The notes under the pieces were generated by a model that saw only the letters and a program-made list of their open reading frames with translations, was not told the DNA's origin and did no database searches. Source: Dendronephthya gigantea (taxonomy: Eukaryota; Cnidaria; Anthozoa; Malacalcyonacea; Nephtheidae). From it: DNA of 64,000 nt. Both the position numbers and the translations under genes were made by a program. Of the stretch, positions 47,124 to 58,507 are shown in pieces. Within the stretch, counting starts at the first letter, position 1. The number at the start of each line of letters is the position of its first letter. The DNA lies in the NCBI RefSeq assembly GCF_004324835.1, contig NW_021163061.1:682001-746000 (forward strand), in the 5' to 3' direction.

Positions 47124-50100
47124 GGGCCGGTTGTATAAAAACGTAGTTAACTTTAACTATGATTAGCGCTAATCACTGTAATTAAATTCCTAACTATAAT
47201 TAGTTAACTACACGACTTCACAAAACGTAGTTTGTCGGATGATTAACTAATCACGTAGTTAACTTGCGTCACACTGTGCTTGCGTGGGTTATTAAACAGA
47301 GAAATAGCATGAAGTATCAAGAAATTAGTCACCGCTGTTATTGATTTTGAATAAGACTGTGGACTCGTATTTACAAAAATTGATGTATTTTGATCTAAAA
47401 GATTGTAAAAAATCCAATAAAACATATGATTTTACGTCAGAAATCGATTTCCTTGTGAGCTCCACATATATCTGGAGTAAGAACTTAAGACTTTCGTGAG
47501 GCCAAAAATTGAAGCCAAAGATGGCGGATATTGAGGCGCTATAGTACGTCAGTTTCAGACCTCCTATGTGCGCAGTCAACTAAATTCGTATTTTTTAACT
47601 TTATTTTTTCCTTTTTTTGAGTAAAAAATGAGGGGGATTTCAATGAAAAGTATAATACTAATATAATGCTTTGTATTGAGATACTTTTATATTTCAATTA
47701 AATTGACAAAGAAATAAGAAATATCTTACAATGAATTATTATTATTATTATTATTATTTATTATTAAACTTTATTTACACACGGTATTCTCAATCAGGAT
47801 TTTCATGCTGACAAATGACAAGATTATGAATTACAAAATAAGACTACAAAAATATTTACAATGATAAATCAAACTAATAATTAATATACCTGCTTTTCAT
47901 GAGAGCCGTGTAAGGAATATATACAAGAAATATAATATAATACAAATGTGAATGTAGATTAAAATAATTTGGAACAGCCCGCTTTAAAATTTGATAGGTT
48001 ATTTGCTAGCCGTAGCCCAATCGGTAGGCTGTTCCATAGCATCGCACCACTATAACTAAAACTATTCTTCAGATAGTTTGTGCGAGGCTTAGGAACAGCC
48101 AGCTTACTATTTGTGTTTCTCAACGAATAAGGATTGACACTGTCACGGTTTACAAACATGGAACCCATGTATTGTGGAGCAAGTCCATTGAGTGATTTAT
48201 AAACCATGACAGCCTTTTGAAACTGGCGTTGGGAAGATAACTTTTTCCAGCCAAGTCTATCGAGTAAGATGTCGGCATTAGTGTCATAGCTTGAAAAGGT
48301 CAAAACTCTCGCTGCGCGATTTTGTAGTTTTTGAAGTTTATCTGCCAAGGTTTTATTGCAATTGTCCCAAACTGTACAGCAATAATTGAAATATGGCTGG
48401 ACAAGGGAATTAAAAATTAAATACAATGTTGCAACTGGGACAAATGAACGAACGAGTTTTAAAGCGCCAATACCAGAAGCAATTTTTTTTGTTAATTCCT
48501 TGATCTGTATATTCCAAGATAGATTTTCATCAAGGTGAACTCCTAGAGATTTTGTATGTGAAACCTTGTCTATAGGAATTCCGTCTATTTTAAAACATGG
48601 GTCTGATTGGAAAGTAGCTATTCTTTGTCGTGAGCCAATTAGCATAAATTCAGTTTTGGATTGATTCAATGTAAGCCTATTGGCGATAAGCCATTTATTA
48701 ACATTTTCAAGATCTTGATTGAAGTAATAATCTATATCTTCAATTTTATTGCTTGCAAATGTTAAATTGGTGTCGTCTGCATACATTCGTGCTTGGGAGT
48801 GCTCAAGACAATTTGGCAAGTCATTTATATACAATAAAAATAGCAATGGTCCCAAAATAGTTCCCTGTGGAATACCACAAAGTAACGTACGGTTGGTAGA
48901 AAGATGGCCATTGACATAACATTTTTGACTGCGGTTACTTAAATAAGACCTAAACCAGTTAGCCACAGCACCCCCAAGACCATATGCTGACAGTTTTGAC
49001 AACAAAATTCCATGGTCAACTGTATCAAAGGCTTTCTTAAGATCTAGGAAAACGACAGCATTGACCAGTCCTTGGTCAATATTGTAGGCCCAGCTATTAG
49101 TAGATTCTAGAAGTGCAGTAACAGTTGAATGCAAACGTCGAAATCCAGACTGGCTATTACATAGTAAATTGTTCTCAGTAAGAAAACCGTAAATTTGATC
49201 ATAAATAATTCGTTCGAAAACTTTCGCCACAACCGGTATTATCGAAATTGGGCGATAATTATTTAAGTCTCTACGCTCGCCCTGTTTGAATAATGGAATG
49301 ACTTTTGAGCATTTCCATTCTTCAGGAAAGATACCGGTAATGATAGAGCAGTTAAAAATTACGGCAAGTGATTCAGAAAGCAAGTCAGGACAATGACGAA
49401 GAAGCTTGGCAGATATTTTGTCTAGCCCAATTGCTTTGGACTTACAAAGTTTGTTAAGAAGCGAATAAACTGATGATGGGGTTATTGACTTTAATAAACT
49501 CTATATTATTGTTACTATTGTGGCAAGTAAGATATTCTAAATACGAGCGATTGTTTTCTTTGTCAGGTATTTTTTCCTTAAGCTTAGGTCCAATAGTAGC
49601 AAAATGAGTATTAAACGTCTCAGATAGGTCCGAGGGGTCAGTAATAGAAACCCCGTTTATTTTGATTTCATTTACTCGTGAACTCATCTGTTTTCTTGAG
49701 GTCAATTCATTGATGATACCCCAAGTTTTTTTAACATTATTCTCGTTTTCATGAAAAGCGTTCATATAATAGGTTTTCTTAACAAGTTTAATTTCATTGT
49801 TTACAGAATTTCGAGCTTTCTTAAAAACAGTCCTTTATACAGAAAGCTGTATAAAGCACGCGTTTAGCAACAGGGCGCTTATATAGGCGCTTAGCAACGA
49901 TTATCGTTTATAGCACAGCTTATAGTGCGCATAGCAACAACGATTATCGCTTAGATCTTTATATAAAATGCTATTTCTTCGATTCTTTTGCATATCATAC
50001 CCCAACAATTACTCAGAATTATAACAGAATGATAACAGGTGAAATTCAGACATTTTGAAGACAGCAGAGAACAAAAAAGCGAAAAAATACGGAATTTCTT

Positions 50101-50340
50101 GATAAACAAAGCAGCCTACTATTTTGATTTTTGTTTGACTTTTGACTTATAATACAAATGCAGTTTACAACTATATGTTGGTTTGAATATACTATTTGAA
50201 TAATCGTTTCAACCGCTATCGTTTAGTGCTATTCCGGGGTCTTTAGCCCAAATACTTCCTGAGATATTTAATGTTTTGCTTCTCAGACGGGAATTAGTTT
50301 TATGATTGAAGTTATAAACGACGTTTTATACAACCGGCCC
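47124..50340. mobile_element. TIR transposon (PIF/Harbinger-like ends) with a nested LINE
   Basis: Both ends read GGGCCGGTTGTATAAAA inward. The flanks are CTG at 47121-47123 and 50341-50343, a 3-bp target duplication. The empty site is visible in unit 5 (ACAAACCTGGTTGCTAAATT near 60940). Without the LINE the element is about 1.1 kb and encodes no transposase. Other copies: left part at 51655-51999, and 62371 to the window end. The 3-bp CWG-type duplication suggests PIF/Harbinger, but no protein supports it. Confidence 0.8.
47736..49841 (-). mobile_element. 5'-truncated CR1/L2-like LINE
   Basis: A minus-strand LINE inserted in the 47124 element. The 3' end is an (AAT)n-type tail at 47736-47765. 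Reverse transcriptase motifs are intact in the main frame (47959-49383): NNYRPISIIPVVAKVFERII, FLDLKKAFDTVDHGIL, CGIPQGTILGPLLF and the catalytic MYADD. An upstream piece (49454-49765, KTWGIINELTSRK) is in another frame, so at least one frameshift lies near 49480. The endonuclease domain is missing through 5' truncation. The host element's uninterrupted sequence (about 62935, ACAATGAAAGCT) marks the empty site. No long target duplication is seen. Confidence 0.92.
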
Positions 50341-50343
50341 CTG

Positions 50344-50926
50344 GTTACCAAATTTGTTCCTTTTCTCAACTTACCTTTGATGAGTCAATATCTGGAAAGT
50401 TTCACCAAGTAGATATATTTGGTTTCACTGTATCAATAGAGAAATTTAGCAAACACATTGACAAATGCCTTTGTTCACATTTAGAGTGCTTTGACGATTG
50501 CTTAATTTGCTTTGACGTGGCATTTATTCAAATTGAATAAATGCCACGTCCAAATTCCACCATATTTGACAACACGAGTCTGCGTGACCTGGAAATTTAC
50601 GTCAGCGATCTCACATTCCGGAGTACTTCGTGTTCACTGCATCACACGGATTCACGAAAAATGTCTCAAAGTGAAAAATGCTGACATGACGATAAAGACA
50701 CTCCGTAGAAAACTACTTCAATGAATGATTGATATTATAGAATTTACTTTTTCAGCACATAATTTATAAATTTCAACCCATGTAACCCAACCGTATTATT
50801 CAACATGCAAGTGATGAAAAAAACCTAATTCTTATAAAATAATGACAACAAGTTCTGTATATTTGAAATGACATGAACAAAATATTAAGATATCCCACAA
50901 AAATATTTACAGTTTATCTAATCAAG
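50344..50926. other. 5' flank of unit 1 and 3' flank of unit 2
   Basis: After the transposon's right end the zinc-finger 5' flank resumes (TTGTTCCTTTTCTCAACTTA). From about 50550 the NAE1-flank-like segment and the conserved zinc-finger 3' flank (AATGCTGACATGACGATAAA, TTCTGTATATTTGAAATGAC) follow. No gene. Confidence 0.7.
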
Positions 50927-51199
50927 TTAGTGAGCCATCATCATATTATGATGGGTGGTATATATATGATCTTCAAGTTCACTTTGAACATCAAACTCAT
51001 GACCACATACTCCACAAATATAACCAATACAAACTGGTTCTGTTGTATTTAACTTAAGATGGACATTAGCTATTTTTCCTGCTCTTTTACCTATTGCTAA
51101 GTAATCACATTCATGGGATTTTCTATGATTTCTTAAAGAACTTAAAATCTTTTATCACAAGCATCACATTCATAAGGCTCCTCTCCAGTATGTGTTCTT
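50927..51199 (-). pseudogene. degenerate C-terminal part of zinc-finger unit 2
   Basis: Nearly the same as 46402-46674, with the same premature stop after ACDKRF and the same conserved tail ending HHNMMMAH. Confidence 0.75.
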
Positions 51200-51451
51200 T
51201 CATGTAGTGTTAACTTGTCTGCCTATGAAAGACTCTTCAAACTTTCGTCTTGAAGAAGCATTTTTCTTCAATAAGCTTTTCCCATAATGTACGTTATTTA
51301 TATGTGTCTTTAAGTTGTCTGTCCGTGAAAATCTTCTATGACAACGATCACATTCATAAGGCTTCTCTCCAGTATGTGTTCTTGTATGTCTCGTTAAATC
51401 GCCTGCCCTTGAAAAACTTCTATGACAATCATCACATACATGTTCAGGCAT
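51200..51451 (-). CDS. C2H2 zinc-finger unit 2, short (2 fingers, 83 aa)
   Basis: [20 protein letters not shown] is a different first finger from unit 1, followed by the same [20 protein letters not shown] finger and the tail [20 protein letters not shown]. The swapped first finger implies recombination or gene conversion between units. MPEHVC resembles the start of unit 6 (MDEHVC). Confidence 0.6.
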   Translation of the reverse strand: MPEHVCDDCHRSFSRAGDLTRHTRTHTGEKPYECDRCHRRFSRTDNLKTHINNVHYGKSLLKKNASSRRKFEESFIGRQVNTT

Positions 51452-51654
51452 TGTTAACTGTGTTTTACAACTTTATTCTTGCTCTTCTTTTTACTTCAAT
51501 GAAAACTAAATGAAATAGAAAGACATGAAGTCCTGTAAATTAGATTCTTTATAACTGTCATTTCAACATTTTTATTTATGATTCCCGCTTTCCTCAAATC
51601 GATCCAATCACCGATAAGTTTAAAAAACTATGTAGATCAACATATTACAAACCT

Positions 51655-51999
51655 GGGGCCGGTTGTATAAAAACGTAGTTAATTTTAATTATGATTAGCG
51701 CTAATCACTGTAATTAAATCCCTAACTATAATTAGTTAGCTACACTACTTCACAAAACGTAGTTTGTCGGATGATTAACTAATTACGTAGTTAACTTGCG
51801 TCACACCACAGAGAAGAGATGGACCATCTCTCCTCTGTGGTCACACTGTGCTTGCGTGGGGTTGTTAAACAGAGAAATAGCATGAAGTATCTCATATTAT
51901 TCACCGCTGTTATTGATTTTGAACAAGACTGTGGACTCGTATTTACAAAAATTGACAGTATTTTGATCTAAAATATTGGAAAGAATGCAATAAAACAAG
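51655..51999. mobile_element. left part of a second GGGCCGGTTGTATAAAA element
   Basis: It begins at the same flank as the 47124 copy (ACAAACCTG then GGGCCGG), so the insertion is shared by units 1 and 2. Similarity stops near 52000 and no right end is found. It contains a 34-bp palindromic micro-insertion at 51807-51840. Confidence 0.75.
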
Positions 52000-53310
52000 G
52001 AAAAAGTTCAAAATAATTCAACGAAAACGGCGCTCTTAATATAAAAACGTCCCTTTTAGTCAAAATACCGGTTTCGATTGAAAATGGAGATGGGTAATCT
52101 TTGCTAGGATCGTAATTTGGCATCATACTCCGTTGCTGCCCAAATGACAAAAATAAAAGCGTACAGTATGTCGCCCAGTTTTCGGACACAAAATTTTTTT
52201 TCGTTATTCATCGCCTTTTATTATCGCTCGATGGTTCAAAATTTCAAGATTTGTTGCCATATTTGTTTCGAAACTTATGTTAAAAGAAAATACGCCCAGC
52301 TTCGTTATATTTTTTTCTTGCGGTTGCTCAAAATCATCACGAATATTGATGTCCAGTTTTCGGACAGTTCGCCCTGTTCTCGGACGGGCAATTTATACCC
52401 TCAAATGATCGTGATTTGACGCTCAGGTAAGCTGGATTTTGGTATTAACTATTGAAATTTAATGTAAAATAAATATAACAATTTATTTTAAACAATTGTT
52501 AAAGTTAATGTTATTTTTCTGGCATTTGCACTATGGCACTTGTAATTTTAGAGTGCACTGCAGCCATATCTAAGTTCTTCTTTATAATATACTCGTATTG
52601 CACTATATAATCAAGAATTGGCGTAAAAGTATATTTTTGCATTATTTTGCATCTTCCTAAACTTTTTTGCAATGAAAAACTACAAGTTGCATTATTGCTT
52701 GTTTAGCAGCACGTCGGTGTCCGAAATATACAAAAATGGCATGAAGATTCAAAATCTCACTACATCGTAAATATGCGGAAAGAGTCGCACATTTTTACCT
52801 CAAACATAAAGGAGGTTTTTAAAATCCTTTTCATGTAAAAATTGTTACATTTGGTGACCGGGCTCCTAAGAAATTAGTTTTTGAAGTGTTCATACAAATT
52901 TGTGTCGCGGTAAACTACCCAATTTTGAAAGAAAAATTATTGACCTACCTTCGCTAAAAATGCATAACTCCGAATAAGCAAATAAAAAGACACGTCAAAA
53001 CGCAAAAACATTCGCAACATATCAGAAAATGATCGGAACATATTGTTTGAATTATTCCTTTTGTTTAAGAAAAGAAAATTTAGCAATGTAACTCAGCTGT
53101 CCGAATGTTTATACAAGCTTCGACCGGGGCCTTTTCTGAGTGGATAACGGTTGACAACCTTAATATGTGTTGATTTACTTCTCAAAAGCTCAAGACGCCG
53201 TTTTAAACTACGATTTGACCACTAGGTTAGACTTACCTTTTGTCAAAGTATATCTTCTGAGTTAAGTTCTGATATTCTCCTGTCAAGTGTCACCTACACG
53301 TACACAAATT
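52000..53310. other. unassigned sequence in the unit 2/unit 3 interval
   Basis: No similarity to the other units and no convincing gene. CAGTTTTCGGACA occurs twice (near 52170 and 52353). It probably replaced the right half of the transposon and the 5' flank of unit 2. Confidence 0.4.
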
Positions 53311-53362
53311 ACCATGGAGATTATAAATAACACTTGCGCAGCTGTTATTTATAATCTCTATG
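53311..53362. repeat. 20-bp stem hairpin
   Basis: CATGGAGATTATAAATAACA and its inverted partner TGTTATTTATAATCTCTATG, with one mismatch, flank a 12-base loop containing TTGCGCAG. It is absent from the equivalent place in other units. Confidence 0.75.
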
Positions 53363-53719
53363 CAAATTACAGCGCCTGGGTAAAAATTTAGATCAGCGAC
53401 CTCACACTAAGATGTACTTCGTGATCTGTGACAATCACGCACGGACTCGCAAGAAATTTTTTTCAAAGTGAAAAATGCTGACATGACGATAAAGACACTT
53501 CGTAGAAAACTAGTTCAATGAATGATTGATATTATAGAATTTACTTTTTCAGCACATAATTTATAAATTTCAACCCATGAAACCCAACCATATTCAACAT
53601 GCAAGTGATGAAAAAAACCTAATTCTTATAAAATAATAACAACAAGTTCTGTATATTTGAAATGACATGAACAAAATATTAAGATATCCCACAAAATAAT
53701 TACAGTTTATCTAATCAAG

Positions 53720-54622
53720 TTAGTGAGCCATCATCATATTATGATGGGTGGTATATATATGATCTTCAAGTTCACTTTGAACATCAAACTCATGACCACA
53801 CACTCCACAAATATAACCAATACAAACTGGTTCTGTTGTATTTAACTTAAGATGGACATTAGCCATTTTCCCTGCTCTTTTATGTATTGCTGGGCCATCA
53901 CATTCATGGGATTTTTTATGATTTCTTAAAGAACTGGCACATGAACAGTTTTTGCTAGTATGTGTTCTTTTATGTCTCCTTAAATCGCCTGCCCGTGAAA
54001 ATCTTTTATCACAAACATTACATTCATAAGGCTTCTCTCCAGTATGTGTTCTTGTATGTTTTCTTAAGTTGCCTGCACTTGAAAATCTTTTATCACAAAC
54101 ATCACATTCATAAGGCTTCTCTCTAGTGTGCATTCTTGTATGTCTCCTTAAATCGCTTGCCTGTGAAAATCTTTTATCACAAACATTACATTCATAAGGT
54201 TTCTCTCCAGTATGTGTTCTTTCATGTATTCTTAAGTTGCCTGGCAGTGAAAATCTTTTATCACAAACATCACATTCATAAGGTTTCTCTCCAGTATGTG
54301 TTCTTTTATGTCTCCTTAAATCGCTTGCGTTTGAAAATCTTTTATCACAAACATCACATTCATGAGATTTCTCTCCAGTATGTGTTTTTTTATGTAGTTT
54401 TAAGCTGCCTGCACGTGAAAATCTTTTATCACAAACATCACATCCATAAGGCTTCTCACCAGTATGTGTTCTTTTATGTCTCCTTAAATCGTTTGCTTGT
54501 GAAAATCTTTTATCACAAACATCACATTCATAAGGCTTCTCTCCAGTATGTGTTCTTGTATGTTTAGTCAAATTGCTTTTCCGCAAAAAAGTCTTATCAC
54601 AGTAATTGCATTTTTCAGGCAT
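53720..54622 (-). CDS. C2H2 zinc-finger protein, unit 3 (8 fingers plus a C-terminal finger, 300 aa)
   Basis: A single-exon array starting [12 protein letters not shown] (ATG at 54622, matching the other units; the open frame runs on to 54727 by chance). Eight tandem fingers with TGEKPYE linkers carry helices KSNLTK, QANDLRR, RAGSLKL, NASDLRR, LPGNLRI, QASDLRR, SAGNLRK and RAGDLRR. Then come a linker ([20 protein letters not shown]), [17 protein letters not shown] and the separate finger [20 protein letters not shown]. It is a likely nuclear DNA-binding protein. The frameworks are nearly identical while the base-contacting positions differ. No KRAB, SCAN or other effector domain is seen. Confidence 0.93.
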   Translation of the reverse strand: MPEKCNYCDKTFLRKSNLTKHTRTHTGEKPYECDVCDKRFSQANDLRRHKRTHTGEKPYGCDVCDKRFSRAGSLKLHKKTHTGEKSHECDVCDKRFSNASDLRRHKRTHTGEKPYECDVCDKRFSLPGNLRIHERTHTGEKPYECNVCDKRFSQASDLRRHTRMHTREKPYECDVCDKRFSSAGNLRKHTRTHTGEKPYECNVCDKRFSRAGDLRRHKRTHTSKNCSCASSLRNHKKSHECDGPAIHKRAGKMANVHLKLNTTEPVCIGYICGVCGHEFDVQSELEDHIYTTHHNMMMAH

Positions 54623-54727
54623 GTTTAACTGTGTTTTACAACTTCTTTTTATTTCAATAAAAACTAAATGAAATAGAAAGACATGACTATAGATTAGATT
54701 CTTTATAACTGTCATTTCAACTGCCAT

Positions 54728-55668
54728 TATGAAGCATTGCAGACCCTCTAGCTCCTATAAATCTTACATATTTCTGAACCACCCTCAGACATATGAAATA
54801 TAAAATTCATAATCTTAATATCACAATTGAAAATCATAGATTATGTAGATTCAATCGTGGCTAATACTAACTGCGCATGTGTTGCAAACATTTGATACTT
54901 TTTGAAAACACTTGCAAACATTGAAACTCACAATAAAAACGACGCTTGGAGCTTTAATAGAGGATGACGGGCTTGGGAGCAAGATTGTGCAAATTTCAAC
55001 TCATTACAATCATTCATTTCTTTAGAAATTCAGTGTTTTCACACGACAAATTAGTCTGGTTGGTTACGATACTGAAACCATTCTCACAATTTTGAGAAAT
55101 TTTGCGCCATTTTTATGATTCCCGCCTTCCTCCAATCGTCCCAATCACCGATAAGTTTAAAAAACTATGTAGATCAACATATTACAAACCTGATTGCTAA
55201 ATTGTCGCTTTTCTCAACAAACGATAAAGCTTAGCTACCTTTGAGTCTTTGACGCAGAACTTTTTTTCTCTTTTCACTCCAAAATATTTTCAAATTATAG
55301 CGCCTGGGCCTGCGTGGCGTAAAAATTTAGATCAGCGACCTCGCACTGGGAAGTACTTCGTGATCTGCGTCAATCACACACGGACTCGCAAGAAATTTTT
55401 TTTGAAGTGAAAAATGCTGACATGACGATAATGACACTTCGTAGAAAACTATTTCAATGAATGATCAATGATTTATATTATAGAATTTACTTTTTGAGCG
55501 CATAATTTATAAATTTCAACCCATGAAACCTAACCGTATTATTTAACATGAAAATGATGAAAAAAACCTAATTCTTATAAAATAATGACAACAAGTTCTG
55601 TATATTTGAAATGACATGAACAAAATATTAAGATATCCCACAAAATAATTACAGTTTATCTAATCAAG
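54728..55668. other. duplicated flank between units 3 and 4
   Basis: The 5' flank of unit 3 (GCATTGCAGACCCTCTAGCT, ATTCCCGCCTTCCTCCAATC) is followed by a GC-richer segment (GCGCCTGGGCCTGCGTGGCG) and the NAE1-flank-like and 3'-flank sequence of unit 4. It is nearly identical to 56485-57430. No gene. Confidence 0.75.
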
Positions 55669-56484
55669 TTAGTAAGCCATCATCATATTATGATGGGTGG
55701 TATATATATGATCTTCAAGTTCACTTTGAACATCAAACTCATGACCACATACTCCACAAATATAACCAACACAAACTGGTTCCTCTCTATTTAATTTAAG
55801 TTGGACATTAGCCATTTTCCCTGCTCTTTTATGTATTGCTGAGCCATCACATTCATAGGATTTTTTATTTCTTAAAGAACTGGCACCTGAACAGTTTTTG
55901 CTAGTATGTGTTCTTTTATGTCGTCTTAAGTTGCCTGCCTGTAAAAATCTTTTATCACAAACATCACATTCATAAGGCTTCTCTCCAGTATGTGTTCTTT
56001 TATGTTGTCTTAAATGGCATGTACTTGAAAATCTTTTATTACAAACTTCACATTCATGAGACTTCTCTCCAGTATGGGTTCTTTCATGTCTCCTTAAATG
56101 TCCTGCCTGTGAAAATCTTTTATCACAAACATCACATTCATAAGGCTTCTCTCCAGTATGGGTTCTTTTATGTCTCCTTAAGCTGCCTGCCCGTGAAAAT
56201 CTTTTATCACAAACATTACATTCATGAGGCTTCTCACCAGTATGTGTTCTTTTATGTATTCTTAAATAGCCTGCCAGTGAAAATCTTTTATCACAAACAT
56301 CACATTCATGAGGCTTCTCACCAGTATGTGTTTTTTTATGTAGTCTTAAGTTGCCTGCCTGTGAAAATCTTTTATCACAAACATCACATTCATAAGGCTT
56401 CTCGCCAGTGTGCATTCTTGTATGTTCAGTCAATTTGCTTTTGTAGTGAAAAGTCTTATCACAGTAATTGCATTTTTCAGGCAT
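55669..56484 (-). CDS. C2H2 zinc-finger protein, unit 4 (7 fingers plus a C-terminal finger, 271 aa)
   Basis: [20 protein letters not shown], then helices QAGNLRL, LAGYLRI, RAGSLRR, QAGHLRR, STCHLRQ and QAGNLRR, the shortened linker [20 protein letters not shown], and the conserved end [20 protein letters not shown] to HHNMMMAY. The frame is intact. It is adjacent to unit 5 with near-identical flanks, so the duplication is recent. No effector domain. Confidence 0.93.
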   Translation of the reverse strand: MPEKCNYCDKTFHYKSKLTEHTRMHTGEKPYECDVCDKRFSQAGNLRLHKKTHTGEKPHECDVCDKRFSLAGYLRIHKRTHTGEKPHECNVCDKRFSRAGSLRRHKRTHTGEKPYECDVCDKRFSQAGHLRRHERTHTGEKSHECEVCNKRFSSTCHLRQHKRTHTGEKPYECDVCDKRFLQAGNLRRHKRTHTSKNCSGASSLRNKKSYECDGSAIHKRAGKMANVQLKLNREEPVCVGYICGVCGHEFDVQSELEDHIYTTHHNMMMAY

Positions 56485-57433
56485 GTTTAACTGTGTTTTG
56501 CAACTTTATTCTCGCTCTGAAGTAGAAAGACATGACTATAAATTACATTCTTTATAACTGTCATTTCAACTGCCATTATGAAGCATTGCAGACCCTCTAG
56601 CTGTTATAAATCTTACATATTTCTGAACCACCTCAGACATATGAAATATCAAATTCATAATCTTAATATCACAATTCAAAATCATAGATTATGTAGATTC
56701 AATCCTGGCTAATACTAACTGCGCATGTGTTGCAAACATTTGATACTTTTTGAAAACACTTGCAAACATTGAAAATCACAATAAAAACGACGCTTGGAGC
56801 TTTAATAGAGGATGACGGGCTTGGGAGCAAGATTGTGCAAATTTCAACTCATTACAATCATTCATTTCTTTAGAAATTCAGTGTTTTCACGCGACAAATT
56901 AGTCTGCCTGGTTACGATACTGAAACCATTCTCACAATTTTGAGAAATTTTTGCGCCATTTTTATTTATGATTCCCGCCTTCCTCCAATCGTCCCAATCA
57001 CCGATAAGTTTAAAAAAATATGTAGATCAACATATTATTACAAACCTGATTGCTAAATTGTCGCTTTTCTCAACAAAGGATAAAGCTTTAATAGCTACCT
57101 TTTGAGTCTTTGACGCAGAACTTTTTTTCTCTTTTCACTCCAAAATATTTTCAAATTATAGCGCCTGGGCCTGCGTGGCGTAAAAATTTAGATCAGCGAC
57201 CTCGCACTGGGAAGTACTTCGTGATCTGCGACAATCACACACGGACTCGCAAGAAATTTTTTTTGAAGTGAAAAATGCTGACATGACGATAATGACACTT
57301 CGTAGAAAACTAGTTCAATGAATGATTGATATTATAGAATTTACTTTTTCAGCCCATAATTTACAAATTTCCACCCATGTAACCCAACCGTATTCAACAT
57401 GCAAGTGATGAAAAAAACCTAATTCTTATAAAA

Positions 57434-58420
57434 CTAGAAATACATGCATGCAGCAACCCCTCGCTATTTCAAACCAAGTACACAATTTCCTGAGTTAACC
57501 TGATCTAAACTTATATTATGAAATGACACAAAACTCAAATCAGTCTTAAAGTTTCCATCATTCAATACAAAAATAATCACAAAGCTAGTGTAAACATTGC
57601 CCGTTCAATTTTGCTGCATTATACCATGCCAGCAATTAAGTAACGGTTTAAAATCGAAGTTTCAAACGATTAAAACAGTACAAAATCTTCACAGACAAAG
57701 AAAAAACTTCAAATGTTATTTTATTCTGTAATTGCAGTCAACGCCGGCGGCTAAAAGTATACTTTATAAATATAGTGTGTATTTTTGATACCAAAATTCA
57801 AATTACACTTTCAAAAACAATTTTTGAAGTTAAAGCAAAGGTGTAATAGCCCTTCACAGGTTTATGCGTTTGCAGAAAAACTGAAAATTTAACAAATGAA
57901 CGGCATACAAAGCTGAAAAGTATACAAATACGGCTCATTCTTACCGCGAACAAGTACGAGATAAACAAATAAACACGTACCCTTTGTCTTTGAAAACATT
58001 TATAAGCTTGCAGATTATGAATTATTCCTCTTACACGGCTTTGTTTTGACTGTATCCACGTTCATCTTTGCTATCTGTCATGCTATATCTTGTTTCTTCT
58101 CGTTTTACTTTCTTTGCACAAAGTTTATGAAACGCTTTTACAAAAATGTTTACGAAATGACAGTTAAATTGCTGACGTTCTCATTGAATTACAAACTTTC
58201 TGTCTTAGCCAATCAGAACGTTCGTTGATTACCAGTCTACACTCGTTCGCATTTCACGCATGCGCACAAGTACCATGACCATTGAACGTCCACGGTCCAC
58301 GGTCCACGACATAGAATTTGAGCAACTTTGGATCCCGCTATGTTCTGTCAGAATACCCGGGTGTAATAAATCTCTCAGCGGAATTAGTACCCTCGCACGG
58401 CGCTTCGCGCCGGCTCGGGG
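57434..58420. other. 1-kb insertion in the unit 5 3' flank
   Basis: The conserved 3' flank is split: AATTCTTATAAAA ends near 57433 and ATAATAACAACAAATTCTG resumes at about 58421. In unit 4 the two halves are contiguous (55570-55600). The inserted sequence has promoter-like motifs (AGCCAATCAG near 58208, CATGCGCAC near 58258, a CGGTCCACGGTCCACG repeat) but no recognisable terminal repeats or gene. Confidence 0.6.
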
Positions 58421-58507
58421 ATAATAACAACAAATTCTGTATATTTGAAATAACTTGAACAAAATATTAAGATATCCCACAAAATAATTACAGTTTATCT
58501 AATCAAG

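Noticed and set aside
54623-54727. Longer start for zinc-finger unit 3
   Set aside because: The extra 35 residues are the translated 5' flank shared with the other units, which start at the conserved M(P/T)EKCNYC.
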